NCBI GenBank assembly: GCA_937929805.1
Contig: CALFUT010000043.1
Span: 1 to 51,142 of the forward strand
Direction of reading: 5' to 3'
DNA: 51,142 bases
DNA from: an uncultured Pirellulaceae bacterium
GTDB taxonomy: Bacteria; Planctomycetota; Planctomycetia; Pirellulales; Pirellulaceae
The position numbers and the translations under genes are program-made. This document shows, piece by piece, positions 25,715-35,993 of this stretch. Positions within the stretch are counted from its first letter, which is position 1. Each line of letters opens with the position of its first letter. Below the pieces are notes generated by a model that was not told the DNA's origin, made no database searches, and saw nothing but the letters and a program-made list of their open reading frames with translations.

Positions 25715-27046
25715 ATGGCCAAGCTTCGAGCCTACATTCTGTGGCGATATGCCCGGCAGTCATCAATCTACACTCCGTGGTTGGAACGGCTGTCGATGGA
25801 TTACGAAATCGTCGACGAAGAGCCGTCGCGATGGTCCGCACCCGACGACGCGGGCATTGTCATTTCCCACATGCACTATCGCTGGGAAGAAATCTCTGCA
25901 CTTCGAAGGCTGACCGAAGCCAATCGTGTACCGGTTTTAATTTTAAGCGACGGCATTTTGGAGTACCGCAACACGTGGGAGCATCCCGACCTTCCGGAAG
26001 GCAGCATTTTTCAACCGCTTTGTGGTCATAAGCTGGCGTGCATCGGACGAGCACAATCGCGAGTGATCGAGTCTTGGGGGAATCCGGGACGCTGCGAAGT
26101 CGTCGGGCTGCCTCGCTTGGATCCGGTAATCGATCGCCCCAAGGCGCCGATTCGCGGCGAGGGCCCATTTCGATTGTTGATCGCGACGGCCACCACACCC
26201 GCGTTTACGGAACCGCAACGCCAGTCGCTTGTGGATTCGTTGCAGTACTTGGTCGACCGCTTCCGACGGCAACCCAACGTGAGCGGCCGGCCGGTCGAGC
26301 TGACTTGGCGATTGACCGACGGACTTAGCACCGAACTGGATTTGCCTGAAGTTCCAAATGAACAGTTGCCGCCATTGCACGAGGCAATCGATCAAGCCGA
26401 TGCCGTTATCACATCCCCATCAACTCTGTACCTAGAAAGCATCCTTCGCGACCGCCCGACTGCAGTCTTGGACTACTGGAACTCGCCCAAGTACGTCGCG
26501 CCGGCTTGGTCGATTACTGCGAACGCGCATGTCGATCAAGTTCTCGAACAACTTGCGAATCCAGCTGCCGACCGAATGATGTTTCAAAACTTTACTTTGC
26601 ATGAACAACTTGAATGTTCTACCGATGCCACGCCCCGTCTAATACAGTTGATCGACGCGATGGTCGAGGCAGCTCGGGTGGCGAAGGCCAAAAATCAATT
26701 GCTTGAGCTTCCGAATCGAATTTTGCCCGAGACAAGATTGGGGTTCCCACCTATTCCAGAAGATTTCGATCTGGCGACGCTCTACCCCGGTCATTCGGCA
26801 TTCACCGAACGAGACACCAACATGCTGAAGCTGGAGCTTGCGTCCGCCACTAAGCGGCTTGAGCAACTGATCGCAACACTTGACGAAAAGGAAACTTACA
26901 TCCATCAGCTTCGTGGCTGGCTGACCGCTGCAAGAGGTCGCGAGGAAGCGTTGTTAACAAGAGTCAACGAAATCCATCAGCGAACGATCAGGATGAGAAA
27001 GCAATACGGCATCGAAGATGACCGGCCTGCCTCAAAAAATGGATAG
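25715..27046 (+). CDS. Glycosyltransferase-like protein with C-terminal coiled coil
   Basis: This 443-residue protein has no signal peptide. Residues 1-330 look like a two-domain GT-B type fold. There is an N-terminal alpha/beta half (DDAGIVISHMHYRW, VPVLILSDGILEYRNTW) and a second half starting near PFRLLIATATTP. Its ITSPSTLYLESILRDRPTAVLDY segment resembles the donor-site region of CDP-glycerol glycerophosphotransferases and related surface-polymer transferases. The last 90 residues (about 365-430) are a predicted coiled coil (LELASATKRLEQLIATLDEKE), which might mediate oligomerisation. The family is not assigned with certainty, and no sugar donor can be named. The gene follows a strong terminator and precedes the duplicated repeat module. 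Confidence 0.65.
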   Translation: MAKLRAYILWRYARQSSIYTPWLERLSMDYEIVDEEPSRWSAPDDAGIVISHMHYRWEEISALRRLTEANRVPVLILSDGILEYRNTWEHPDLPEGSIFQPLCGHKLACIGRAQSRVIESWGNPGRCEVVGLPRLDPVIDRPKAPIRGEGPFRLLIATATTPAFTEPQRQSLVDSLQYLVDRFRRQPNVSGRPVELTWRLTDGLSTELDLPEVPNEQLPPLHEAIDQADAVITSPSTLYLESILRDRPTAVLDYWNSPKYVAPAWSITANAHVDQVLEQLANPAADRMMFQNFTLHEQLECSTDATPRLIQLIDAMVEAARVAKAKNQLLELPNRILPETRLGFPPIPEDFDLATLYPGHSAFTERDTNMLKLELASATKRLEQLIATLDEKETYIHQLRGWLTAARGREEALLTRVNEIHQRTIRMRKQYGIEDDRPASKNG

Positions 27047-27467
27047 CGTCAGCAAGCTAACGCCCCAACTAGAAAGCCGCGATCGAAGCCTGGGAGGGGA
27101 AGCTCCGTCCGCCGCCAGCACCAAAACCACAAACCGCAGGGAGTGGAAGGCTCCGTCCGCCCCACTCAGATGATTAAGCTATGTGCTCCGCACGGCTCGG
27201 ACGGAGCCTCGGCCCTCCCAAGCGTGCAATCGACCAGCGAACGGTCGTCACCAAAATGTAACGGTGCGATCAAACGCCGCGTACACGGAACGTGTTCCAG
27301 TTTGGGGAGGGGAAGCTTCGTCCGCCCCCAGCACCAAAACCACAAACCGCAGGGAGGGGAAGGCTCCGTCCGACCCACTCGGAAGATCAAGCTGTTTGCT
27401 CCGCACGGCTCGGACGGAGCCTCGACCCTCCCGAGCGTGCAATCGAACGGTGGTCAACAGACGGTGC
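27047..27467. other. Intergenic region filled by repeats
   Basis: This 421-nt space is mostly taken up by the duplicated palindromic module described at 27092-27447. Open frames that cross it on both strands follow the repeat sequence and have no recognisable product, so no gene is called here. Confidence 0.7.
27092..27447. repeat. Two direct copies of a compound palindromic module
   Basis: Copy 1 (27092-27234) and copy 2 (27305-27447) match along their length at a constant offset of 213 nt. Each copy holds two GGGAGGGGAAGCTCCGTCC-type arms in the same orientation (27092-27110 and 27139-27159; 27304-27324 and 27352-27373). Each also has one inverse arm CGGACGGAGCCTCG (27198-27219; 27410-27432). 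The spacer CAGCACCAAAACCACAAACC and the ends GCTCCGCACGGCTCGG and AGCGTGCAATCGA are shared. The arm sequence is the same as that between leuS and mutY (14938-15048). Confidence 0.9.
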
Positions 27468-27776
27468 CTACCCCAACGACATCAGGAACTCCGTCATTTC
27501 ACCTGCCGCGTGAGCATTACCCTGCGCGTTCGCTTGCTCGATGCCGGCGGTCAGCAACTCTTTCGCTTCGTCGTCTCGTTCCAGTCGCGCCAACTGCTGC
27601 GCGCACATGAAAAATGATGGGACGTAGGGTGGGTCATCGGCCATCAAGCCTTTGTGCAACTCGATGCTGCGATCGTGCTCCTCTTCGCCATCCAGTTCCA
27701 ACGCCAAAGCGTAACGCAGAAAAGTGTCATCAGGAGTTTCGGCAAGCATGGACTCAAGTTGTTCGCGACGTGACAT
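27468..27776 (-). CDS. Small TPR-like protein
   Basis: This protein has 102 residues from the ATG at 27776 (MSRREQLESML); an upstream extension to 27857 is not convincing. It is all helical, with TPR-type pairs: TFLRYALALELDGEEEHDRS, then a segment starting VPSFFMCAQQLARLERDDEA, then a third partial pair ending GEMTEFLMSLG. Such repeats mediate protein-protein contacts. There is no leader or membrane segment, so a cytosolic role is likely. Its partner is unknown. The methyltransferase gene lies 146 nt upstream in the transcription direction, on the same strand. Confidence 0.75.
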   Translation of the reverse strand: MSRREQLESMLAETPDDTFLRYALALELDGEEEHDRSIELHKGLMADDPPYVPSFFMCAQQLARLERDDEAKELLTAGIEQANAQGNAHAAGEMTEFLMSLG

Positions 27777-27922
27777 GGTTTTATCCAATGCGGAAGGGGG
27801 AATTCGGAATGCGGAATTCGGAATCATCGACGCCGAAGCGAATCCTGTTGCAACCATTCTACGAGGTTACAGGCTGGGCTGGCAGAGCCATTCTCCCTGC
27901 CACTTTATGACTCCTCAAGTTT

Positions 27923-28837
27923 TCATCGCCCAACCACGACCCAGCCAACAAATCGAAATGGATTGTGCCAACGGTTGATTGGAACCGGCTCGGCCGAACC
28001 GGCTTCAACACCAAACCACTCTTGCGATGGGAATCCGGCATCGGCCAATGCTCGCCCAAGTTCCGCCCGGCGAAATTGATGAATGAACATACCGCTCACG
28101 TTTCGATACGTTGCCAAGCGGTCGCCGATCTGCTCGCTGCCTCGGATTGACCCGATCAGATTCGCGGCAGCCCAGCGGACGCCACCCGGATGCCGCCATT
28201 GATAAAAGTAATTGTGAGCGTGCACAAAAAGCCGGCCATCGGGGCGAATGATCCGCCGAGCGTGAGCCAAAAACTTGGCTCGATTCGTCGATCCCTGAAT
28301 CATGCCAAGCGTACTGAGCATGCAAACGCCGTGATCGGCGACGTGGTCGGCAAGACATGAAAGCTCGACTAGATTGGCCAAAACCATACTCACACGAGTC
28401 TGTTCGAGCCCACAATTCGATAAATTTTTGCTCAAATTTGCCAGCATTGATTCGGACAGATCGACGGCCAAGCCTCGGTAGCCGTCGCGAACCAGCGGCA
28501 AAAGCGTCCGCCCGGTCCCACACCCGAAATCGACCACGATTGGAGCCTCTTGGGCTCGGCTTGAACCCATCGACCGGCCTTCATCCTCTACCGCAGGCAG
28601 ATAACGGGAAATGATCTTCCGATCAACCGCACTTAATGGCTCACCACTTACGAACGAGTCGTACTGATCGCCGATGTGATCACGATTGACGTAATCCCAC
28701 GTCCCGGCGGCGACTCCTGCCGGAGCCTGCCACGCACCTCGACGAGCAGTCGATCGGCCAGCCGCACCGTTTTTTTCCGGTTGATTCTGCCCTCCAGCAG
28801 GCTTCACCAAATCGGATTTTCCGAGCTCTGACATCAA
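27923..28837 (-). CDS. Class I SAM-dependent methyltransferase
   Basis: This is a 304-residue cytosolic protein. The SAM-binding motif I is VVDFGCGTGRTLLPLV (starting near residue 98), followed by the acidic end of strand 2 in LAVDLSESML and motif IV-like VCMLSTLGMIQGS. A Lys/Gly-rich N-terminal tail of about 45 residues precedes the fold. The substrate is not indicated; small-molecule methyltransferases of this layout are common. The start at 28837 (or the next codon, also Met) gives the usual length. The gene diverges from gap, whose start is 165 nt away. Confidence 0.85.
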   Translation of the reverse strand: MMSELGKSDLVKPAGGQNQPEKNGAAGRSTARRGAWQAPAGVAAGTWDYVNRDHIGDQYDSFVSGEPLSAVDRKIISRYLPAVEDEGRSMGSSRAQEAPIVVDFGCGTGRTLLPLVRDGYRGLAVDLSESMLANLSKNLSNCGLEQTRVSMVLANLVELSCLADHVADHGVCMLSTLGMIQGSTNRAKFLAHARRIIRPDGRLFVHAHNYFYQWRHPGGVRWAAANLIGSIRGSEQIGDRLATYRNVSGMFIHQFRRAELGRALADAGFPSQEWFGVEAGSAEPVPINRWHNPFRFVGWVVVGR

Positions 28838-28885
28838 CGTTCATCCAGTTCAGGGTCGTCACCTACTTGCCGCCCGGTAACTTGA

Positions 28886-30016
<1,131 letters not shown>

Positions 30017-30043
30017 TTCTGCGGCAGCGAACTTGAGAATCAC

Positions 30044-30076
30044 AAAAAGCGTGGCCCATTCGGTCACGCTTTTTTT
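30044..30076 (+). terminator. Intrinsic terminator of gap
   Basis: A stem AAAAAGCGTG (30044-30053) with CACGCTTTTT (30065-30074) around an 11-nt loop, followed by further T residues. It starts 28 nt after the gap stop codon. Confidence 0.9.
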
Positions 30077-30598
30077 ATTGCTTATTTTTGTTGCGAATCT
30101 GAGATACACTCGAGACGCAAAAAACGATCGAGTTGGGCAATGGATCATCGAATACTCACGCAACCCTCGACGGCCTCATCCGAGGCGTGGTTTGATTGTG
30201 GGCGTTAACCTCGGGGCTGCCGCCCCGAGCTACCAACGCGGACTGCTCCGCAGTCAATCCATGCCTGAACTCAGATTCTATCGACAACGGATCTACTTGG
30301 GATCAATCCCGCTCCGGATTCATCCTGCTCCCGATCGATCCCAAACGCCGATTCATCTTAAATCCCAAGCCACGCCAATCCATCGTAAACCCTGATCGAT
30401 GCCGGGCATTCTTCAATGCCTGTTTTGGCACCATACTAATCCCGGTATTGTGCTCGCGGCATTAAACGATCGCCCCGGTAGGGGCCGCCTTTGGTAGCTC
30501 GGGGCGGGAGCCCCGAGACCTTCACCCCGTCAACACGCCCGCCCCGGATGGGGCCGACGATTTTTTGCATCAACTATCCATCATCAAGGAATCAGCTC
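30077..30598. other. Intergenic region with repeats between gap and the OsmC-like gene
   Basis: About 520 nt. It holds the two inverse repeat arms at 30209-30236 and 30491-30518 and two short direct copies of GCCCCGG..GGGGCCG (near 30474-30487 and 30541-30555). Open frames in it have no recognisable product. The sequence between the arms (30237-30490) does not look coding. Confidence 0.6.
30209..30518. repeat. Distant inverted repeat, GC-rich TTGGTAGCTCGGGGCGGCAG family
   Basis: The left arm (30209-30236) and right arm (30491-30518) are inverse over 28 nt with 2 mismatches. Each arm is itself a short hairpin, CTCGGGGC/GCCCCGAG. They are about 254 nt apart. This is a third palindromic family, unrelated in sequence to those at 7.1, 15.0 and 16.2 kb. 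Confidence 0.8.
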
Positions 30599-31012
30599 AT
30601 GGTTGAAATTAACATCAAATACTCAGGCGATCTGCGTTGCGAAGCGGTTCATGGCCCAAGCGAATGCAAACTCATCACCGACGCTCCTGTCGACAATCAC
30701 GGCAAAGGTGAATCGTTCTCGCCCACCGATCTGGTTGCGACCGCACTTGGCAGCTGCGTAGCGACCATCATGGGCATTTACGCCCAACGCAACGACCTTG
30801 ATCTGACCGGCGTCAAAATCCATATCGAGAAACACATGTCGCAAGACCTTCCGCGCCGCATTGCGCGGCTGCCGGTCTCGATCACGATGCCTGCCGGACT
30901 GGACGAAAAACACCGCGAGGCACTTGAGAAAGCAGCCAGCCATTGCCCGGTTCACCAAAGCCTGCATCCCGACATCGATGCGCCACTGACGTTTCAATAT
31001 GCTGACGAGTGA
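30599..31012 (+). CDS. OsmC family protein
   Basis: This 137-residue protein belongs to the OsmC/Ohr superfamily, whose members reduce organic hydroperoxides through a pair of Cys. The order of elements fits: an N-terminal strand region (INIKYSGDLRCEAVHGPS), SPTDLVATALGSCVATIMG with the first Cys, and the C-terminal HCPVHQSL with the second Cys. The ATG at 30599 was chosen over an upstream start at 30491 because AAGGA precedes it and the family begins here. The convergent oxyR gene ends 56 nt downstream, suggesting (not proving) a peroxide-response pair. Confidence 0.9.
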   Translation: MVEINIKYSGDLRCEAVHGPSECKLITDAPVDNHGKGESFSPTDLVATALGSCVATIMGIYAQRNDLDLTGVKIHIEKHMSQDLPRRIARLPVSITMPAGLDEKHREALEKAASHCPVHQSLHPDIDAPLTFQYADE

Positions 31013-31068
31013 CCAAACAGCGTGGAATCTGAAACGCGGGGATCGCAAATACCCCAATCGCCCCGCGG

Positions 31069-31965
31069 CTACTGAAACTTCTTTCCGACCGCTCGCAAGT
31101 GTTCCTTGAATGCGATTAGCCATTTACTTTCGTAGCGGTACGGGTTGGCGACCATCGCCACCGTTCGAGTCGGTTTCTGACCGCTGAACGAGCGATACAC
31201 TCGCCGCTTGCTCTGATCTAGCACTTGAGCCATTTTGGGCACCATCGAAATTCCATGGTCGAGCGAAACGAGCTCCTGCACCGTTGCCAACTGACTGGTC
31301 CGCTCAATTGAGACCGGCTGAACCTGCTGACGCCGGCAGAACGAGGCGATGTTGTCCGAAAGACAATGAGCCTCGTCCAGCATCACGAACGACAACGCTT
31401 TGACGTCCTTCAGCGAAATCGTTTTTTTCTTGACCAGAGGATGGTTCGTCGGCATCACCAGAACCAGTTCTTCTTCGAACAACGATTCGATCTCCAGATA
31501 CCGGGCGGTGATCGGCAACGCAAGGATCGCAAGATCCACTTCACCGTGGCTGCACCGCTTGAGCAGATTATCAGTGGTGTCTTCCTGAACGACAACAGAA
31601 ACATCCGAATGTTTCTTCGCAAAATCTTGCAACACCGAGGGAAGAAAAAATGGGGCGATCGTCGGGATCACCCCCAAACGTACTCGCCCGCTTTCGGCGG
31701 CATCGGTCAGTTCGGTCAACGTGTCTTCGACCAACGCCAAAATCTGCTCAGCCCGGTTCACGAAAACCTCACCGAGATCCGTCAGCGTGACTTCGCGCGG
31801 TTTCCGCTCGAATAGCGGCTGCTCCAGCTGTGCTTCCAGTTTCTGAATCGATCGGCTGAGCGTTGGCTGTGAAACGCCCAGCTCCTCGGCTGCCCGGGTA
31901 AAATTCCCCGCTCGCGCCACCGCCAAAAAGTATTTCAGCTGATGAAATTCAAGTTCTTGCTGCAT
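31069..31965 (-). CDS. oxyR: LysR-type regulator, OxyR-like peroxide sensor
   Basis: This is a 298-residue LysR-family transcription factor. The N-terminal winged helix-turn-helix contains AARAGNFTRAAEELGVSQPTL-type sequence (about residues 5-60), followed by a linker helix. The effector domain runs from about residue 90. It contains HCLSDNIASFC, which has the same Cys-X8-Cys spacing as the redox pair Cys199/Cys208 of E. coli OxyR (HCLRDQAMGFC). This makes a peroxide-sensing OxyR much more likely than a generic LysR. Members usually activate catalase, peroxiredoxin and Dps genes. The nearest candidate target is the convergent OsmC-like gene. The promoter and any autoregulatory site lie in the 532 nt upstream. 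Confidence 0.88.
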   Translation of the reverse strand: MQQELEFHQLKYFLAVARAGNFTRAAEELGVSQPTLSRSIQKLEAQLEQPLFERKPREVTLTDLGEVFVNRAEQILALVEDTLTELTDAAESGRVRLGVIPTIAPFFLPSVLQDFAKKHSDVSVVVQEDTTDNLLKRCSHGEVDLAILALPITARYLEIESLFEEELVLVMPTNHPLVKKKTISLKDVKALSFVMLDEAHCLSDNIASFCRRQQVQPVSIERTSQLATVQELVSLDHGISMVPKMAQVLDQSKRRVYRSFSGQKPTRTVAMVANPYRYESKWLIAFKEHLRAVGKKFQ

Positions 31966-32497
31966 AGAGACACCATTTCAACCGTTGTTCAACCACATGC
32001 CGTTGCCAAAATAGCAATGCTCGAAAAACATAACAATCACCGGAACCATGCAAAATTCGAATTATTGTTTCCTCGCTGGTCTTCGGCATCGATCGGGCGA
32101 ACCACTCTTTGGAATGGTTGAAACAAATTTGGCCAAATTGTCGCGACTTGAGCCAATTGGCGTTTGCTCAAAGCTCCCGCGATGCGATTGGGCTGAAGAC
32201 CCCGAGGGCAATTTCCGTTTCTGCCGGCACAACGCGTTCAACCAACTGCTGGCTTCGCCAAACGATCAGTTCCCACGTGTTACGAAAGCCCATTTAATTG
32301 CGGGAGGACTGATAGAAAACAGGAAAACAACGAAACAAATCTGGCCACGTTGCCAGTTACTGTTATTCTGCCCAACCGCGACTAAACGTATACTGTTAAT
32401 GCCAGCAAGGTTGCCCAGCGAAATCGGAAATGGAATCGCACGCAACCTTCCCGAAGCATCATCAGCCCTGAGTCCATTTATCTCTGAACACTGATTC
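31966..32497. other. Divergent intergenic region between oxyR and sdhC
   Basis: This 532-nt space separates two divergent genes, so it should hold both promoters. A perfect 14-nt palindrome, AATTTGGCCAAATT, lies at 32126-32139. A TATACT box at 32389-32394 is a weak -10 candidate for the sdh operon. An open frame at 32048-32494 has no leader, conserved motif or convincing start and was not called. I could not identify a match to the known OxyR binding pattern. Confidence 0.5.
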
Positions 32498-33229
32498 ATG
32501 AACCGCATAACGACCCTGTACTCCAGCACAATCGGCAAAAAGTTCATTGCTGCGGTGACCGGCCTGATTTTGTTCGGATTCCTCGTCGGCCACGTCGCCG
32601 GAAATCTGAAAGTATTCACCGGATCGACGGAGGCTGGCGTGCCTCACGTCGACGAGTATGGTCATTTCCTGAGAATTGTCGGAGAGCCTTTCCTGCCAAA
32701 GATGGCTGCTCTCTGGATCGCTCGCATCGTTCTCTTGGCAAGCGTCGCTCTTCACATCGTTGTGGTCGTTCAACTGGCGTTTCGTAACCTCGAGGCTCGG
32801 CCGGTAGGCTATGTCCGTAGTAAGAAATCTGCGTCAACGCTGGCAGCTTTGTGGATGATGTTCTCTGGAAGCTTAATCGCATTCTTCATCGTTTTCCACT
32901 TGCTGCACTTCACCCTCGGAGCGCTGCCAATTGGCGAGTTCCAGCATGGAGCGATCTACAAAAACATTTACAGCTCGTTTCAAAACCCTTTGATCTCGCT
33001 GTTTTACGTCGTCGTGATGGGAGTCCTTGGTTTTCATCTGTACCACGGTGTCTGGAGCCTGTTTCAGACGCTCGGAATTGATAATCCCGACCGCAACAAG
33101 TCGCTGCGAATGTTTGCGATCATTGCAACCATCGGAATCGTCGTTGGTTTTTCGCTTGTGCCATTATCTTTCATGACAGGCATGATGCCGGAACCAATCG
33201 CTTACGATCCGGCCTTGCTGAGCCACTAA
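32498..33229 (+). CDS. sdhC: Succinate dehydrogenase cytochrome b subunit
   Basis: This is a 243-residue polytopic membrane protein with five hydrophobic segments. It anchors the flavoprotein and iron-sulfur subunits encoded next to it and carries heme b and the quinone site. It is of the b558 type (single anchor subunit, as in Bacteroidota and epsilon-proteobacteria), not the SdhC/SdhD pair of E. coli. Histidines suitable as heme ligands occur in the first segments and later (GHVAGNLKVF, VALHIVVVVQ, VFHLLHFTLG, FHLYHGVWSLFQT). The start MNRITTLYSSTIGKKFIAAVTG is typical. It is the first gene of the operon, 70 nt before sdhA. Confidence 0.93.
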   Translation: MNRITTLYSSTIGKKFIAAVTGLILFGFLVGHVAGNLKVFTGSTEAGVPHVDEYGHFLRIVGEPFLPKMAALWIARIVLLASVALHIVVVVQLAFRNLEARPVGYVRSKKSASTLAALWMMFSGSLIAFFIVFHLLHFTLGALPIGEFQHGAIYKNIYSSFQNPLISLFYVVVMGVLGFHLYHGVWSLFQTLGIDNPDRNKSLRMFAIIATIGIVVGFSLVPLSFMTGMMPEPIAYDPALLSH

Positions 33230-33299
33230 GCGGCAAGAACTGAAGTTCATTTTAAAATCGTAAATCAACCTTACGCACAACTAGCCTAAGAACGAAATC

Positions 33300-35219
33300 A
33301 TGCTGACTCTCGACGCGAAATTGCCTCAGGGCCCGATCGAAGACATGTGGACCAACCACAAGGACCAGTTGCGTCTGGTGGGGCCCAACAACCGTCACAA
33401 GTACAAAGTTCTAGTCATCGGCAGCGGACTAGCCGGAGCTTCCTCGGCCGCGTCGATGGGAGCGATGGGCTACAACGTAGAGTGCTTCTGCTTTCAAGAT
33501 TCACCCCGCCGCGCTCACAGCATCGCGGCACAAGGAGGGATCAACGCCGCCAAAAACTACCGCAACGACGGTGATTCAACTTGGCGACTGTTCACCGACA
33601 CGCAGAAAGGCGGTGACTTCCGCGCTCGTGAAGAGAACGTTTACCGACTGGCTGAATTAAGCACCTCGATCATCGATCAGTGCGTTGCGCAGGGTGTTCC
33701 GTTCGCGCGTGAGTACGGCGGAAAATTGGCCAACCGATCATTCGGTGGAGTATTGGTCGAGCGAACTTTCTACTGCCGAGGAGAAACCGGGCAGCAGTTG
33801 TTGCTAGGCGCCTATTCGGCACTCGAGGAACAGATCGCCAAGAAAAACGTCAAGATGCACACTCGTACCGAGTTGCTTGACTACGTGATCGTCGATGGAA
33901 ACGTTCGAGGTATCATCACCCGTGACATGATCACCGGAAAGCTGGAACGACACTCGGCCGACGCGGTCGTTTTGGCCACCGGCGGCTATGGAAACGTTTA
34001 CTATCTGTCGACCAACGCCAAAGGCTGCAACGTTACTGCGAACTTCCGGGCGTATCGCCGAGGAGCCGGTTTCGCTAATCCGTGCTTCACTCAAATTCAC
34101 CCGACCTCAATCCCGGCCTCAGGCGACTACCAGTCAAAGCTGACTCTGATGAGCGAATCGTTGCGTAACGATGGTCGCATCTGGGTGCCACGAGATCCCG
34201 ACGAAAAACGAGCTCCCACCGACATCCCCGAAGCCGAACGTTACTACTATTTGGAAGAACGTTATCCTCGGTTCGGCAACTTGGTGCCGAGAGACGTTGC
34301 CGCCCGGAACGCCAAAGACGTGTGCGATCAAGGATTGGGCGTCGGTCCGACGGGATACGGCGTGTACCTAGACTTTGGGTCAGCGATTCAAGAAAAAGGT
34401 GTCGACGCGGTCAAGTCGAAGTACTCGAACTTATTCGAAATGTACGAGCGAATTACGGATGACGATCCGACAAAGACGCCGATGCGAATTTATCCTGCCG
34501 TCCACTATACGATGGGCGGACTGTGGGTCGACTACAACCTGATGACTAACATTCCAGGCCTGTACGCCGCTGGGGAAGCGAACTTCGCCGACCACGGTGC
34601 CAACCGCCTAGGAGCCAGCTCGCTGATGCAGTGTCTGGCCGACGGTTACTTCGTCGTTCCCGTCACGATTGGTGACTACCTAAGCCGACAGACTCCGGGC
34701 GAGATCGACACCACGCATGACCAGTTTGGTGCAGTCGAACAAGAGTGCCGCGATCACATCAACAAACTGACCTCCATCAACGGAACCCGATCGTCTCAGG
34801 ATTTCCATCGTGAGCTTGGCAAAATCATGTGGGAACATTGCGGCATTTCTCGCAGCAAGGAATCGCTGGAAGAAGGACTCCGCAAAATCCCTGAGCTGCG
34901 TGACCAGTTTTGGAGTGATTTAAAGCTGCCCGGCGGAGCGTCCGAACTGAACCAATCGCTCGAACACGCCGGCCGAGTCGTTGACTTCCTAGATTTTGGC
35001 GAACTGATGTGTCGCGACGCGTTGGCTCGTGAGGAATCTTGCGGCTGCCACTTGCGAGAAGAATACCAAACCGAAGAAAACGAAGCCAAACGAAACGATG
35101 AAGATTTCGCGTTCGTTTCGGTTTTTGAATACAAGGGCGAAGGCGTCGAGCCGGAGCTTAACAAGGAACCGCTCGAGTTTAATGCGTTTCCTCTGGCAAC
35201 AAGGAATTACAAGTCATGA
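33300..35219 (+). CDS. sdhA: Succinate dehydrogenase/fumarate reductase flavoprotein subunit
   Basis: This catalytic subunit oxidises succinate to fumarate (or the reverse) with covalently bound FAD. At 639 residues it is the long form found with b558-type complexes. The FAD-binding start [16 protein letters not shown], the [15 protein letters not shown] motif with the His for covalent FAD attachment, the YYLSTNAKG region and the substrate-site [12 protein letters not shown] are present, as is [20 protein letters not shown]. The C-terminal capping part contains [13 protein letters not shown]. Its stop codon overlaps the sdhB start in ATGA, so translation is probably coupled. Confidence 0.96.
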   Translation: MLTLDAKLPQGPIEDMWTNHKDQLRLVGPNNRHKYKVLVIGSGLAGASSAASMGAMGYNVECFCFQDSPRRAHSIAAQGGINAAKNYRNDGDSTWRLFTDTQKGGDFRAREENVYRLAELSTSIIDQCVAQGVPFAREYGGKLANRSFGGVLVERTFYCRGETGQQLLLGAYSALEEQIAKKNVKMHTRTELLDYVIVDGNVRGIITRDMITGKLERHSADAVVLATGGYGNVYYLSTNAKGCNVTANFRAYRRGAGFANPCFTQIHPTSIPASGDYQSKLTLMSESLRNDGRIWVPRDPDEKRAPTDIPEAERYYYLEERYPRFGNLVPRDVAARNAKDVCDQGLGVGPTGYGVYLDFGSAIQEKGVDAVKSKYSNLFEMYERITDDDPTKTPMRIYPAVHYTMGGLWVDYNLMTNIPGLYAAGEANFADHGANRLGASSLMQCLADGYFVVPVTIGDYLSRQTPGEIDTTHDQFGAVEQECRDHINKLTSINGTRSSQDFHRELGKIMWEHCGISRSKESLEEGLRKIPELRDQFWSDLKLPGGASELNQSLEHAGRVVDFLDFGELMCRDALAREESCGCHLREEYQTEENEAKRNDEDFAFVSVFEYKGEGVEPELNKEPLEFNAFPLATRNYKS

Positions 35220-35992
35220 AAATTCGACTACACGTGTGGCGTCAAGAATCGACCGACAAAAAAGGAAAGATGGAGTCCTACGATTTGGACAACGTTCTTC
35301 CCGACATGTCATTCCTAGAAATGATGGACGTCCTAAACGAAAAATTGACCGTCGAGGGAAAATCTCCCGTCGCGTTTGATCATGACTGCCGCGAGGGCGT
35401 CTGCGGGATGTGCTCCATGGTCATCAATGGCCAAGCTCACGGCCCCAAAGCCACTACCACAACCTGCCAGTTGTATATGCGGCACTTTAAGGACGGCGCG
35501 GAAATCTACGTCGAACCCTTCCGGTCCGGTGCTTTCCCAGTCTTACAAGACTTGATGGTCGACCGTTCTGCGTTTGATCGTATCATTCAAGCGGGTGGTT
35601 ACATTAGCAACCACTCCGGTCCCAAACCTGACCCGAACTCGATTCCGATCGAGCCCGGCGTGCAGGAAACCTCGCTCGACGCAGCCAGTTGTATCGGCTG
35701 TGGAGCATGTGTAGCTGCCTGCCCTAACGGGTCAGCCAGCCTGTTTACTTCGGCCAAGATTTCCCATCTTGGAATGTTGCCGCAAGGCCAGCCCGAGCGA
35801 TACGAACGCGTCGGCGCGATGGTGGATCAGATGGAAGGAGAAGGTTTTGGATCGTGTCGGAACTACGCGGAATGCGAAGCCCAATGTCCGAAAGGAATCA
35901 GCATCGCTTTCATCGGTCGCATGAACGCCGACTACCTGAAAGCGACCTTGGTCGAACCAGTCGACGGTCGTGGCAAGATGCACGCTCAGTAG
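35216..35992 (+). CDS. sdhB: Succinate dehydrogenase iron-sulfur subunit
   Basis: This 258-residue subunit carries electrons from FAD to quinone. The N-terminal [2Fe-2S] site is [18 protein letters not shown]. The [4Fe-4S] cysteines lie in [15 protein letters not shown], and the [3Fe-4S]-type site lies in [16 protein letters not shown]. The start overlaps the sdhA stop codon by 4 nt (ATGA). The downstream gene is convergent, with its stop codon 1 nt away and no terminator seen between them. Confidence 0.96.
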   Translation: MKIRLHVWRQESTDKKGKMESYDLDNVLPDMSFLEMMDVLNEKLTVEGKSPVAFDHDCREGVCGMCSMVINGQAHGPKATTTTCQLYMRHFKDGAEIYVEPFRSGAFPVLQDLMVDRSAFDRIIQAGGYISNHSGPKPDPNSIPIEPGVQETSLDAASCIGCGACVAACPNGSASLFTSAKISHLGMLPQGQPERYERVGAMVDQMEGEGFGSCRNYAECEAQCPKGISIAFIGRMNADYLKATLVEPVDGRGKMHAQ

Positions 35993-35993
35993 G

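Noticed and set aside
27143-27617. Overlapping open frames across the repeat module
   Set aside because: They consist of repeat sequence, occur in several frames, and have no recognisable product.
32048-32494. 148-codon frame between oxyR and sdhC
   Set aside because: No conserved motif, no leader, no good ribosome binding site; lies in a divergent promoter region.
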